64,000 bases of DNA from Laterigemmans sp052161645 (GCA_052161645.1 CP197414.1); one strand, 5' to 3'. Numbered from the stretch's first letter, positions 15,928-24,948 are shown. Numbers and translations: made by a program. The notes: generated from the sequence alone by a model not told the origin.

Positions 15928-18900
15928 TTACTTGTTCAGCATTTCGTCGAGGTTCAGCAGCTGGTTACATAGCATTGTCCAAGCCGCCAGTTCGTCGACA
16001 GCCAGCGTTTCAGGCGTTGGCGTCTGACCAATTTGCACGAGCGCTTTGGCGTCTTCGGGATGCTCACGATAATGAGTCCGCAGTCGAGCCAACGATTGCT
16101 CGATCACCTCCGTCTCAGCCGCTTGCAGTGGACGCGCCAGCAAGCGAAGGGCGATTTCGTCAAAGCGAGCTTTGTCGTTCGGGAAATTGGTCAACACGTT
16201 GGTCGCCATGTGGCGAGCCGCTTCGATAAATTGCGGATCGTTGAGCGTCACCAATGCTTGCAGCGGCGTGTTGGTGCGTTCGCGGCTGACGGTGCAAGTT
16301 TCCCGGCTCGGTGCGTTGAGGATATCCATCGACGCCGGCGGAGCGCTCCGTTTCCAGAACGTATACATGCTGCGTCGGTACAGCGAGGCACCTTGATCGG
16401 TTACGTAGTCGCGGGTGTTGCTGCCGGGCATCGCGACCGCTTCCCACACTCCCTCAGGTTGGTAGGGTCGTACGCTGGGGCCACCAATTTTCGGCGACAA
16501 TAGTCCGCTGACCGCCAAAGCAGAATCTCGCACCATCTCGGCATCCATGCGGTATCGCGGGCCGCGGCTGAACAAGATATTGGTTGCGTCCAGTTCAATT
16601 TTTTCAGGGGTCGCGATCGCGGCTTGTCGATAAGTCGCCGAGGTCACGATGAGCCGGAACAGTCCCTTCACATCCCAACCCGATTCGCGAAAGTGAACCG
16701 CGAGATAATCGAGCAATTCGGGATGCGACGGGGTGCCGCCGGTGATCCCAAAATCGCCCGCCGATTCGACGAGTCCTCTACCGAAGACTTCTTGCCAAAA
16801 CCGATTGACCGTCACGCGGGCCGTTAAGGGGTGTTCATTGAGGAACAGCCAGCGGGCCAAACCGAGTCGGTTTTTAGGGAAATCGTCGGGCATCGGCGGC
16901 AGCACGGCGGGGGTGTCGGCGGAGACTTGATCACCCCGTTGATCATACTCGCCCCGTGCCAATAGGTAAGCGATCGCCGGACCATCCTGCTCATTCATGA
17001 TGTGAGCGATGGTGCCCCGTTGCTCAATCGCTTGTTTTTCGGCGACCAACTGGTCCCGCATCGTCTTAGCCGCCGAGTAGGCGGGAGCGTGATCGACCAA
17101 CCACCAGTCAAACAACGCTTCCCGATCGGGCTCGGCGAGTTGCCCCGTGGGGATCGCGGCCAAGTAAGCGGCTCGCGTGGCACGATTTAATTGTGTGGCG
17201 ACGGCCGCATCGAGCGAGTTGCTGTAGAGTCGCAGATCATTCAACTTGATGCCGGGCACCTTGGCTCCGCCGCTTCGTGAACCGAGTTTCAAGGGAACCG
17301 CCGTCCGGATCGTGTCCGTCAAGTTGTCTTTTTGAATGTTGCGACTGGTGCATTCGCGACCATCGATGAAGAACTTCAGTCCCGCTTGTTTGGCTGAACC
17401 ATCATAGGAAACAACCACGTGGGTCCAACGCTGTTTGGGCAAGGGATCTTGGCAGACCACTTTCAGCGCGTTGTCTGGCCAAGCGTGAATGATGTGCGAT
17501 CCGAGACGGCCATTTTCCAACCACAAATCCCAACCGCGGAAGTCGTTCCCTTCATCCATACGTGCCAACACGGCGCCACCGAGGTTGTCGGCGGGGAGCC
17601 AAAGCCAAGCCGAGACCGAGAAAGCTTGATCTCGCTCGAAATCACCGTCGCGGGGGAACGCTAGCGTACTTTCGGCCGAAACTTCCAGGGCAAACGCCGA
17701 GGTCTGCCCAGCGGACCATTTGAGTTCGTTATCAGCAACTTGAGGACTCAATACTCCCTTGCGCAACACTTGAGCGACACGCCCCTTACCGGCTGCCAGG
17801 GGCGCGTGCAGCAGCAAATCGTCGCGTTTGACCGTGGCCAGAATTTCGGCAGCCGCCAAGCTGGATTGAGCGGCGGCAAATTCCCCGCGAGCCGCTTCTT
17901 TGGCTTCTGACAACTCGGTTTCAGCCGCCGCGATTTCGCTAGGGAGTCGCTGCCATCGCTCACGATCTTGGACTTGCGGAACGGGGATCACCGGGGGCGT
18001 GTTAGGGATGTTCTGATCGCGAACCGGCTGAGTGGTGTTATTGAAGAAAGCTGAGAAAGCGTAAAAGTCTTTCGCCGTGATGGGATCGAATTTGTGGTCG
18101 TGACAGACCGCGCAGCCGGTCGTCAGGCCCAGCCACACGGCGCTGGTTGTTTCGGTGCGATCACGCGCGTAGAGCACTTTGTACTCTTCATCGATGATGC
18201 CCCCTTCGTTCGTCGTGATGTTGCAGCGGTTAAAGCCGGTAGCGATTAATTGATCGAGGCTAGGGTTGGGCAACAAGTCGCCAGCCAGCTGTTCGATGCT
18301 AAACTGATCAAACGGTTGGTTCTGATTGAAGGCGTTGATGACCCAGTTGCGGTAAGCCCAGATCTCGCGGAAATTGTCGAAGTGGATTCCGTGGGTGTCG
18401 GCGTAGCGAGCATAATCGAGCCAAAAGCGGCCGCGGTGCTCGCCCCATTGCGGAGAGTCGAGCAGGCGATTCACGTAGTTGAGGTAGTAGTCCGGTGAAG
18501 GATCATCGACAAAGCGGGCCACTTGCTGCGGTGTGGGGGGCAAACCAGTCAAGTCCAGCGCCAGTCGCCGGGCCAAAGTGTGACGATCTGCTTGCGGCGC
18601 GGGGCTCAGCCCCTCCGCTTCCAGTTTGGCCAACACGAATTGGTCAATGGGGTTTTCCACCCAGTCGCTGGTTTGCACTTCGGGTAACGACGGCTTAGTT
18701 GGCGGAATCAACGACCAGTGCGCTTCATATTCCGCACCTTGGCGGATCCACGTGATCAACAACTCTTTTTCGGCTGCTAACAAGCGTTTATGACCGTCGA
18801 TCGGTGGCATCGCCATGTCATCGTCGTCGCCCCGCTGAATGCGATCGACCAACTCGCTGGCTTCCGGTTCACCCGGCACGATTGCCATCGCTTCGACAGC

Positions 18901-19125
18901 CGCTTCGCGTTGATCCAACCGCAAACCGGCTTCCCGCGAGGCGCTGTCGGGACCGTGGCATGCCAAGCAGTGATTCGTCAAAATGGGTTGAATATCGCGA
19001 GTAAATTCAACGCGTGATTCGGCGGCCGTAAGCGGGTGTGCAAGCTGAGTCCAGCAAACCGCGATCCCGCCAATGAGGCAGCAATAACGAACTAGATTCG
19101 ACAAAACACTCTGCGGGCACGGCAT
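15928..19125 (-). CDS. PSCyt1-DUF1549-DUF1553 cytochrome-like protein with LamG domain
   Basis: The ATG at 19125 is preferred because GGAGG lies 6 nt upstream and a signal sequence follows (LVRYCCLIGGIAVCWTQLAH). The 1065-aa product has PSCyt1 with one haem-binding CxxCH (C53, C56, H57; NHCLACHG), DUF1549 (WVENPIDQFVLAKLEAEGLS and RFWLDYARYADTHG), a central coiled coil plus LamG/concanavalin-like domain (FSVSAWLWLPADNLGG and RWTHVVVSYDG), and DUF1553 (NRFWQEVFGRGLVESAGDFG, RTNTPLQALVTLNDPQF). It is 96 bp upstream of the DUF1501 gene on the same strand, the standard pairing. It would be periplasmic with covalent haem; substrate unknown. Confidence 0.93.
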   Translation of the reverse strand: MPCPQSVLSNLVRYCCLIGGIAVCWTQLAHPLTAAESRVEFTRDIQPILTNHCLACHGPDSASREAGLRLDQREAAVEAMAIVPGEPEASELVDRIQRGDDDDMAMPPIDGHKRLLAAEKELLITWIRQGAEYEAHWSLIPPTKPSLPEVQTSDWVENPIDQFVLAKLEAEGLSPAPQADRHTLARRLALDLTGLPPTPQQVARFVDDPSPDYYLNYVNRLLDSPQWGEHRGRFWLDYARYADTHGIHFDNFREIWAYRNWVINAFNQNQPFDQFSIEQLAGDLLPNPSLDQLIATGFNRCNITTNEGGIIDEEYKVLYARDRTETTSAVWLGLTTGCAVCHDHKFDPITAKDFYAFSAFFNNTTQPVRDQNIPNTPPVIPVPQVQDRERWQRLPSEIAAAETELSEAKEAARGEFAAAQSSLAAAEILATVKRDDLLLHAPLAAGKGRVAQVLRKGVLSPQVADNELKWSAGQTSAFALEVSAESTLAFPRDGDFERDQAFSVSAWLWLPADNLGGAVLARMDEGNDFRGWDLWLENGRLGSHIIHAWPDNALKVVCQDPLPKQRWTHVVVSYDGSAKQAGLKFFIDGRECTSRNIQKDNLTDTIRTAVPLKLGSRSGGAKVPGIKLNDLRLYSNSLDAAVATQLNRATRAAYLAAIPTGQLAEPDREALFDWWLVDHAPAYSAAKTMRDQLVAEKQAIEQRGTIAHIMNEQDGPAIAYLLARGEYDQRGDQVSADTPAVLPPMPDDFPKNRLGLARWLFLNEHPLTARVTVNRFWQEVFGRGLVESAGDFGITGGTPSHPELLDYLAVHFRESGWDVKGLFRLIVTSATYRQAAIATPEKIELDATNILFSRGPRYRMDAEMVRDSALAVSGLLSPKIGGPSVRPYQPEGVWEAVAMPGSNTRDYVTDQGASLYRRSMYTFWKRSAPPASMDILNAPSRETCTVSRERTNTPLQALVTLNDPQFIEAARHMATNVLTNFPNDKARFDEIALRLLARPLQAAETEVIEQSLARLRTHYREHPEDAKALVQIGQTPTPETLAVDELAAWTMLCNQLLNLDEMLNK

Positions 19126-19277
19126 AAAAACCTCCAAACTTCCGCCCGATGTTGAGTGAGGGGCGGCCGTTGGAATGGGGAAGGTGGGTGGTGGGATGTG
19201 CACACTGAATTATACCAGCCAGACCAGGGAATGTCGCGATGTTCTCTCGTTCCCAGGCTAAACCTGGGAGAACCGGC

Positions 19278-19402
19278 GTGCGCTGGTGTCTAGCCTTTAG
19301 GCGATCCGGCGCTGAAAAACCGGCCGGCTAAAGCCGGGACACCAGCGTGCGCTGGTGTCTAGCCTTTAGGCGATCCGGCGCTGAAAAACCGGCCGGCTAA
19401 AG
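19278..19402. repeat. Palindromic dispersed repeat family A, tandem duplicated (69-bp period), interrupted by the IS
   Basis: A first 69-bp unit runs 19278-19346 and a second starts at 19347. The second is cut after CTAAAG at 19402 and resumes on the far side of the IS at 21053-21072 (CTAAAGCCGGGACACCAGCG). Each unit has terminal inverted arms GCTGGTGT/ACACCAGC around CCTTTAGGCGATCC and CCGGCTAAAGCCGG. A relative of the same element lies in a coding sequence at 55172-55233. Confidence 0.85.
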
Positions 19403-21052
19403 AGATCGTCCAGCTTACAGCTTATGATTTGCTAGCAAAAAAAATTGGCCTCGCACGGGGTGGACTGTTCGCACTACGAGTGCGAGTGATTTATTGTCAC
19501 TCCGACGAGGCCAGTTGAAAGCTAATGACTCCGTCACCAAAAAACAACTGCATTCCAGTATCCGCCCCTGGCGGAAGGTTCCCCAGAACTACTTGCTCTC
19601 CAAGAGCAGCTCAAAGACGATTCCCATGTCCAGGCCGTCCGGCGAACCATCAGCCGCCTCGATTTGCAGACACTGCGTGAGGTGTATCGAGGTACCGGAT
19701 CGAAACCGTATCCGCCTGAATTGATGCTCGCCGTTGTGCTGGTTCAGATCCTCGCCGGACTGACCAGTCCGGCCCAGTGGTTTCGCGACGCGACCTCGAG
19801 AGATCAATGCAAGCTGGTTGGCCAAGGCATCGCTCCCTCGCGTTCAGCCTGGTACGACTTTCGAGACCGAGCTGGCAAGTTCATCGATACTCTCCACCAG
19901 CAGCTCATCAATGATGCAACCGATAACGGGCTGGTCGATCCCGTCGAAGCCGCTTTGGATGGAACGTTCACCTCGGCCAATGCGTCACGACACAAAATCT
20001 ACAATCTCAAGCAGATCAATCGTCGCTTGAATAAACTCAAACGAGCGATCTGGTCAATTGACGACCCGCTTCAGATCGCTGCCGCAAAGCCACTCGAGAA
20101 GGTCCCGAAGTGGATTGCTGAAACCGCCGCAGGACGTGGCAGGCAATTGCACAGTCTGCGGCAAGCAAAACGCGAATTGCTTGATAAAATCCGCGATAAT
20201 CGCAAGGCTCACTCACGTTATCGCCGCGATGAAGCCAAGCTGGTCGTAAGTCCGGCTGACCCCGAGGCGGTGATTGGCCGAGACAAATATGACGTGGTCC
20301 GACCGCTCTATAACATCCAGTATATGACCGACTGCCAGAGTGGTGTGATTTTAGGTTTTGAAGTGTTTCGGCAAAACAGTGATAACACAACCCTGGGACC
20401 GATGATCGAGCAATGCCAACGTATCGTCAAGGGTTGCTTGCGGACGATTCATGCCGACGCCGGCTACTGCTCGATTCTTGATTTGAAGGATTGTGAGCGG
20501 TTGGGAATTGATTTGTGGGCACCGGTTCAGGACAACATCATGCAGCAACGTAAACTGGCCAACGGTCAACTCCAAATACCCTCAGGCGAATTCGACTTTG
20601 ATCGATCCACCGGCGAGCTGCGCTGCCCTGGTGGCCATGCGATGAAACTAGTACGTACCGTGCAGCTTCCCCGCGCCTGTGGACGCATGGTACCGGAACT
20701 GCGTTTTGAGCAGTCGAAGGAAAATTGCTTGGGTTGTCCACTAGCGTTCAAGTGCTTGGGTAATGGCTCAAAACGTCGGACCATCAGCCGCCAGAAAGAA
20801 CAGCATCTACTGGATGCGCAAAAGGAAAAGATGTCAGGTGAAGCGGGTCGCCAGAGTCGAGGGAAGCGTGGTTCATCAGTTGAAAGAAGTTTTGGCGACG
20901 GAAAGCTCCACCGCAATCAGGCTACTCAACACGGTCACGGATTAGCTCGGGTACGAGCCGAGGTGGGCCTGCTGGCGCTCGCTCAGAACACCTTGACGCT
21001 ATACAACCGCGAAAAACGCAGTGAAAACGCATCGCTGTAAGCTGGACGATCT
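19403..21052 (+). mobile_element. Complete IS1182-like insertion sequence (1650 bp)
   Basis: The ends are perfect 19-bp inverted repeats: AGATCGTCCAGCTTACAGC at 19403-19421, and its reverse complement ending at 21052. Both flanks carry CTAAAG (19397-19402 and 21053-21058), a 6-bp target duplication. Removing the element and one copy restores the palindromic repeat CCGGCTAAAGCCGG, which proves the boundaries. One transposase gene fills the element. The intact termini and duplication point to a recent insertion. Confidence 0.93.
19664..21040 (+). CDS. IS1182-family DDE transposase (start region frameshifted)
   Basis: The open frame from a TTG at 19664 gives 458 aa. The same frame is open back to 19529 and plainly coding (PPLAEGSPELLALQEQ, DDSHVQAVRRTISRLDL), but has no ATG, GTG or TTG there. 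The catalytic triad is visible as LDGTFTSANASRHK (D), IHADAGYCS (D) and VERSFGDGKLHR (E). A Cys cluster (ENCLGCPLAFKCLG) precedes the last motif, as in IS1182 enzymes. An ATG at 19525 would join the frame only if one A were removed from the run of six A at 19539-19544. So the gene is either disabled by a 1-bp insertion or depends on slippage at that run. Confidence 0.9.
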   Translation: MQTLREVYRGTGSKPYPPELMLAVVLVQILAGLTSPAQWFRDATSRDQCKLVGQGIAPSRSAWYDFRDRAGKFIDTLHQQLINDATDNGLVDPVEAALDGTFTSANASRHKIYNLKQINRRLNKLKRAIWSIDDPLQIAAAKPLEKVPKWIAETAAGRGRQLHSLRQAKRELLDKIRDNRKAHSRYRRDEAKLVVSPADPEAVIGRDKYDVVRPLYNIQYMTDCQSGVILGFEVFRQNSDNTTLGPMIEQCQRIVKGCLRTIHADAGYCSILDLKDCERLGIDLWAPVQDNIMQQRKLANGQLQIPSGEFDFDRSTGELRCPGGHAMKLVRTVQLPRACGRMVPELRFEQSKENCLGCPLAFKCLGNGSKRRTISRQKEQHLLDAQKEKMSGEAGRQSRGKRGSSVERSFGDGKLHRNQATQHGHGLARVRAEVGLLALAQNTLTLYNREKRSENASL

Positions 21053-21096
21053 CTAAAGCCGGGACACCAGCGCAAGACCGACAAGAACCAAGGCAC

Positions 21097-21606
21097 CTAC
21101 CGGCAGGTGGCTGCTTCTGGGCGAGGAGGTAACGATCGGCTCCAACGCTGCAGCAAGCTGCGAAGGATGAAATAGACCGCTAAACCGACAATCATCCCCA
21201 GCACGTCGGCGAAGAAATCAGAAATGTCGGGGGTGCGGCGCGGCACGAACCCTTGCGTCCATTCGTCGATCGCCGCGTAAATCACAGACAGGATGCCAGC
21301 CACCGCGACTCCGGGAATGCGGCCGCCAACTTTTCGCGGTAAAGCCCATGCCAACAGGAAGGCCAAACCGGCAAACGCGGAGAAGTGCAGCAGCTTATCG
21401 CTCACCTTGAACGAACCCATCGCTGAACCGGGCAAGTGTGTCCCAGTGAACAAGAGGATCCAGTAAACTACCAATAGCACTGGTGCGAGGCGAAAGCCAA
21501 AAATCGTCGCTTGGAAAAGAAATCGGCTCAACGTGGCTGAACTCCAGCTGCGGTTGGGTTGTTGGCGAGAAGATACACTTGGCGAAAACGCTGGCCTGCA
21601 CTTCAA
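21097..21606 (-). CDS. VanZ-family membrane protein
   Basis: A 169-aa protein with four hydrophobic helices and the VanZ signature: DKLLHFSAFAGLAFLLAWAL, then YAAIDEWTQGFVPRRTPD, then ISDFFADVLGMIVGLAVYF. VanZ-like proteins are small inner-membrane proteins of unclear activity; the founding member gives low-level teicoplanin resistance. The first 25 residues are not typical and the true start may be downstream of 21606, because the first helix starts at about residue 30. The gene is divergent from the DUF1080-like gene; the IS lies just past its 3' end. Confidence 0.85.
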   Translation of the reverse strand: MKCRPAFSPSVSSRQQPNRSWSSATLSRFLFQATIFGFRLAPVLLVVYWILLFTGTHLPGSAMGSFKVSDKLLHFSAFAGLAFLLAWALPRKVGGRIPGVAVAGILSVIYAAIDEWTQGFVPRRTPDISDFFADVLGMIVGLAVYFILRSLLQRWSRSLPPRPEAATCR

Positions 21607-21656
21607 TGACTGGCCATTACTTCAATTATTGGACCGTACTTCAATCACTGGGCCTT
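21600..21656. repeat. Three 19-bp direct repeats upstream of the DUF1080-like gene
   Basis: Three adjacent units of 19 bp: ACTTCAATGACTGGCCATT, ACTTCAATTATTGGACCGT and ACTTCAATCACTGGGCCTT. ACTTCAAT is invariant and a (C/T)TGG core is mostly kept. They sit between two divergent genes. Confidence 0.7.
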
Positions 21657-21847
21657 TCCTACGCCAAAATTTTGCCGTTCGCAAAGACTTCACACTTTTT
21701 CCTTCGTTTCAAAGTTGGCCAATCTGCATGTTTGAACTCATCGAATCATTCACGCCCGCTTGCCGGAACCTCCCCTGGAACGCATCCAGCGACGACACTA
21801 CTGTTCTTAATTACATTACAGTAAGGAGCAGCGAGGCGACCCAGCGA

Positions 21848-22582
21848 ATGCTGGCAGGATACCAGCTTGAGGGGCCGAGTTCTGTAGCCAGCCCTGGCTT
21901 GGGAGAGTCGTCGCGGGCGAGCTCCGAACTGTCACTGGGGCTCTGGCTAATCGCGACGCTCTGCATTATTGCCAGCCCCGCAGCTCGGGCAATAGCTGAC
22001 GAGCCACCTCAGCAAAATTCACCCGCGGAAAAAAAATGGCAGATAGTTCCCAGCGGCGACGGCCAGCAATGGGAAGTGTCGTTGTTTGGGGGCGAGGGAG
22101 ATGTGATCTTCGGTGATCAAAGCGTCGTGATGAAAGCAGGCGATCCGTTGACCGGCGTTCGCGGTAAATTCGATTTTCCTAAAGAGGATTTTGAGATCGA
22201 GCTGGAGGGTCGCCGCTTGAGCAGCTTTGATTTTTTCTGCGGGCTGACCTTTCCCGTTGGCGAAGGGCATTGCAGTTTGATTTTGGGCGGTTGGTCCGGT
22301 GCCGTCGTGGGCCTTTCTAGCATCGATGGTGAGGACGCTTCGCAAAACAGCACCAAACGGTACATGTCGTTTGACAACGAAAAATGGTACAAGGTGCGAG
22401 TGCGGGTCGATGCGGAGCGTGTGCGTTGCTGGGTGGACGAGAAACAAGTTGTCGACCAGTTACGTGGCGAGCACAAATTCGGTGTCCGCAATGAAATGGA
22501 CTTGAGCTGCCCGCTGGGAATCGCCGCTTTCATGTGCGACGCCGAGTTCCGGAACTTTCGTTGGCGCCACTTGCCCAAGTAG
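21848..22582 (+). CDS. Exported DUF1080 / concanavalin-like domain protein
   Basis: The start is placed at the ATG at 21848, which gives 244 aa; the frame is open upstream to 21533, but that part lacks protein-like character. A hydrophobic segment (LGLWLIATLCIIASPAARA) ends in a probable signal cleavage site. The rest is a single beta-jelly-roll domain like DUF1080 (3-keto-disaccharide hydrolase family): GVRGKFDFPKEDFEIELEGR, CSLILGGWSGAVVGLSSIDG, EKWYKVRVRVDAERVRCWVD and CPLGIAAFMCDAEFRNFRWR. In planctomycetes such domains are mainly extracytoplasmic carbohydrate proteins. TadA begins 9 bp after its stop, so the two genes probably share a transcript. Confidence 0.75.
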   Translation: MLAGYQLEGPSSVASPGLGESSRASSELSLGLWLIATLCIIASPAARAIADEPPQQNSPAEKKWQIVPSGDGQQWEVSLFGGEGDVIFGDQSVVMKAGDPLTGVRGKFDFPKEDFEIELEGRRLSSFDFFCGLTFPVGEGHCSLILGGWSGAVVGLSSIDGEDASQNSTKRYMSFDNEKWYKVRVRVDAERVRCWVDEKQVVDQLRGEHKFGVRNEMDLSCPLGIAAFMCDAEFRNFRWRHLPK

Positions 22583-22591
22583 TCTTTGCTG

Positions 22592-23131
22592 ATGCCAAAC
22601 TTTGACGCTGAATTTGAGCCTGAATCGGACCCCGAGTCAGCTTTCCAGTTGCCCGGCAGTCCGTTGTTGCTGGGCGACGAGCATTGGATGCGGCGGGCCC
22701 TGGAAATGGCTTCGCACGCGGCAGTCAGCGACGAAGTCCCTGTGGGTGCGGTGATCGTGCATCAAGGCCGGATGATCGCCGGCGCTCACAACCAGCGTGA
22801 GATGTTGCACGACCCGACCGCCCATGCGGAAATGATCGCCATCACGCAGGCGGCCGGGGAATTGGCCGACTGGCGGCTCGAAGCCTGCACCCTTTACGTC
22901 ACGCTGGAGCCATGCCCGATGTGCGCCGGGGCGATTTTGCAATCTCGCATCCCGCGAGTCGTCTATGGGGCGACCGATCCGAAAGCTGGGGCGGTCGATT
23001 CGCTGTATCAATTATTAACCGACGTGCGGCTGAATCATCGCTGTGAAGTCACCGGGGGCGTATTGGCACGCCAATCGGCCGCCATGTTGACCGATTTTTT
23101 CCGCCACAAACGAGCTCAGGGAAAAAAATAA
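22592..23131 (+). CDS. tadA: tRNA-specific adenosine-34 deaminase TadA
   Basis: A 179-aa zinc-dependent deaminase. The motif HAE (H78, E80; DPTAHAEMIAITQAA) and PCPMCAGA (C108, C111) are exactly those of TadA, which converts A34 of tRNA-Arg(ACG) to inosine. VPVGAVIVHQGRMIAGAHNQ and GATDPKAGAVDSLYQLL complete the family pattern. An N-terminal 25-residue acidic extension is unusual but harmless. The ATG at 22592 is preferred to the in-frame TTG at 22586. It follows the DUF1080-like gene by 9 bp. It acts in the cytoplasm and is probably essential. Confidence 0.95.
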   Translation: MPNFDAEFEPESDPESAFQLPGSPLLLGDEHWMRRALEMASHAAVSDEVPVGAVIVHQGRMIAGAHNQREMLHDPTAHAEMIAITQAAGELADWRLEACTLYVTLEPCPMCAGAILQSRIPRVVYGATDPKAGAVDSLYQLLTDVRLNHRCEVTGGVLARQSAAMLTDFFRHKRAQGKK

Positions 23132-23376
23132 ACAGCCCGCTATACCGCTGTTTTCTCGCTATATCCCTCTTGACGTGGCAAAAGATTTGACGGTTTTGAG
23201 CCGGAACATGCCAAACAAATTGAATAATCGGACCACGAGGCGCCGATACTTTCCGCATAACCGGATCAAGTGTGCCTCGAGTGAGGATCGATTCGGAATT
23301 GTCTGCAATCTATGGTGTGTGGCCGGCGGGGGGCATTTTCCCGCGTCACGAATACGAACAACGGTGGGATATAGTC

Positions 23377-24525
23377 ATGTCGGTACGGAAGCTGACGTTA
23401 GGTCTGATGGCAGCTGCCGCCCTGCTGGCTGGGCAGCGCGCAGTGAAGGCACAAGAGTATTTGCCTGTCGCCGATCCCTTTCGTTTCGATCCTAACTTCA
23501 GGTGGTTCGAACCGGTTTTTGAGCAGGATCTGGCCGATATGAAGCCGTCGAAGCGAGCCAGCACAGGCTGGTTTGGTACCTTCGACCGCATGAATCTGTA
23601 TTTCAGCCGCCCGGACATCAACATTCTCCGGACTGGAGTGGGCGACAACGATTTCTCCCATGGCCTCGATGGCGGTTGGGGAAACCGATTGCAGTTCGGC
23701 TACATGCTGGACAACGACACCGGTTGGTCGGCAACCTGGATGAACATTGGCAGTCCCAACGCCTTTGAAACGCTGTTTGTTGAGCGTATCGACCGCGAGC
23801 CGGAGGCGGTCGACGATGGGGGCGATGGCGGCGACGGCGGCGACGGCGGCGACGATGCCGCGAACGATTTCGCCGACCGCTCGATCAACCCACGGTTGTA
23901 CGAGTTGCAAGATACGATCAGCGATCTCACCACGGATTCTTTTGAAATCAACAAAACTTGGCGTCTCGAGCCCTACCACTACGGCGGGATTTTAGAGCCG
24001 ATGATCGGTCTCCGATATATGAGTGTGAAAGATCACTTTCAAACTCAGACCTACACGAGACAAATTGACGCGGCGAATAATATTTTCAATGAAACGCTGC
24101 TTTCCAATCTCGCGACGACCCGTAACACGATGTTCGGCGGACAACTCGGTGCTCGCTACTTCCGCTATCAGAACCGCGTTCGCTTGTCAGCTGAGTTCCG
24201 AGCGTTTGCGATGGCCAACTGGCAAGGTCACCGCCGTGTCACTGAGCAAACGTTAACGGAATATGACGGTCAGGGGATTGGATCTGAAGTCATCAGCGAG
24301 CTTGTGTTCCGCAACGGCCTGCAGTTTCGCGACAACAACGAGTTTGTGGTGGGCTTCGACGCTCGAGCTGACATGTCCTATCAGTTGACAAACATGTTCG
24401 CCTTGCGTGGCGGTTTCCAAATGATCGATCTAGGTCGCGGTATTTGGCGAGGGCAAATTAATGATGACACCGACCAATCGCTGATCATGCTCGGCGTCAC
24501 ATTCGGCTTCGAAATCAACCGCTAA
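23377..24525 (+). CDS. BBP7-family outer-membrane beta-barrel protein
   Basis: The ATG at 23377 is chosen because GGTGGGA lies 8 nt upstream and a signal peptide follows (LTLGLMAAAALLAGQRAVKA). The 382-aa product has alternating amphipathic strands (GWGNRLQFGYMLDNDTGWSA, HYGGILEPMIGLRYMSVKD, FGGQLGARYFRYQNRVRLSA, LIMLGVTFGFEINR) and ends in an aromatic/hydrophobic last strand, as beta-barrels do. It resembles the planctomycete BBP7 family. A loop contains a (DGG)n tract (GGDGGDGGDGGDD) encoded by GGCGAC repeats. A hairpin terminator follows. It is probably an outer-membrane barrel, function unknown. Confidence 0.82.
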   Translation: MSVRKLTLGLMAAAALLAGQRAVKAQEYLPVADPFRFDPNFRWFEPVFEQDLADMKPSKRASTGWFGTFDRMNLYFSRPDINILRTGVGDNDFSHGLDGGWGNRLQFGYMLDNDTGWSATWMNIGSPNAFETLFVERIDREPEAVDDGGDGGDGGDGGDDAANDFADRSINPRLYELQDTISDLTTDSFEINKTWRLEPYHYGGILEPMIGLRYMSVKDHFQTQTYTRQIDAANNIFNETLLSNLATTRNTMFGGQLGARYFRYQNRVRLSAEFRAFAMANWQGHRRVTEQTLTEYDGQGIGSEVISELVFRNGLQFRDNNEFVVGFDARADMSYQLTNMFALRGGFQMIDLGRGIWRGQINDDTDQSLIMLGVTFGFEINR

Positions 24526-24599
24526 ATGCCCAACGACTGAATGTTCGGCTGAGGGATCACCCAACCGAACAGCAGCAAGGCAGCTCTACTGGGGTACGC

Positions 24600-24634
24600 A
24601 AAAGGCGACTGGGTTAATAACCCAGCCGCCTTTT
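24600..24634 (+). terminator. Rho-independent terminator after the BBP7 gene
   Basis: A stem of AAAGGCG-CTGGGTT pairs with AACCCAG-CGCCTTT across an AAT loop with one internal mismatch, followed by T residues. It starts 75 bp after the stop. Because it is nearly symmetric it may also serve the minus-strand gene ending at 24663. Confidence 0.85.
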
Positions 24635-24662
24635 CGCATTTCCAATTAGGAAGCGGCATCAG

Positions 24663-24842
24663 CTACTTTGAGCTGGCCAACGCCCGCAATTCTTCCAATT
24701 CCTTTGTCAGGCGATGCCGCAAGGGGCTTTCCTCACGCAGTTCATCGAGCAAATCCTCGGCTCGATCGAAGATAGATTCATCACGGGTAGGAATACTGAA
24801 GAGTTTGCGGAAACTCTTTTCTACAGATGCCTCGGTCAGCAA
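24663..24842 (-). CDS. Small 59-aa acidic helical protein
   Basis: A TTG start at 24842 has AAGGAG 7 nt upstream, an excellent ribosome-binding site that fixes the start. The product (begins MLTEASVEKSFRKLF, ends RALASSK) is highly charged and predicted all-helical (DRAEDLLDELREESPLRHRL). I do not recognise it. It is 106 bp downstream of the FAAL-ACP-AOS gene on the same strand and may be co-transcribed with it; a shared role is only inference. Confidence 0.7.
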   Translation of the reverse strand: MLTEASVEKSFRKLFSIPTRDESIFDRAEDLLDELREESPLRHRLTKELEELRALASSK

Positions 24843-24948
24843 CGGACGTCTCCTTCGCAGCGGGTCAAATAGGGATCAACAGACTCATTCTAGGTGACAA
24901 TTGATTTGCTGCAACCCAAAGGAGCCAAGAAGCAGCGCGGCGGCGTCC

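Noticed and set aside
23132..23160. Possible AACAGC/GCTGTT hairpin after tadA
   Set aside because: Stem of only six pairs with a long loop; too weak to call a terminator.
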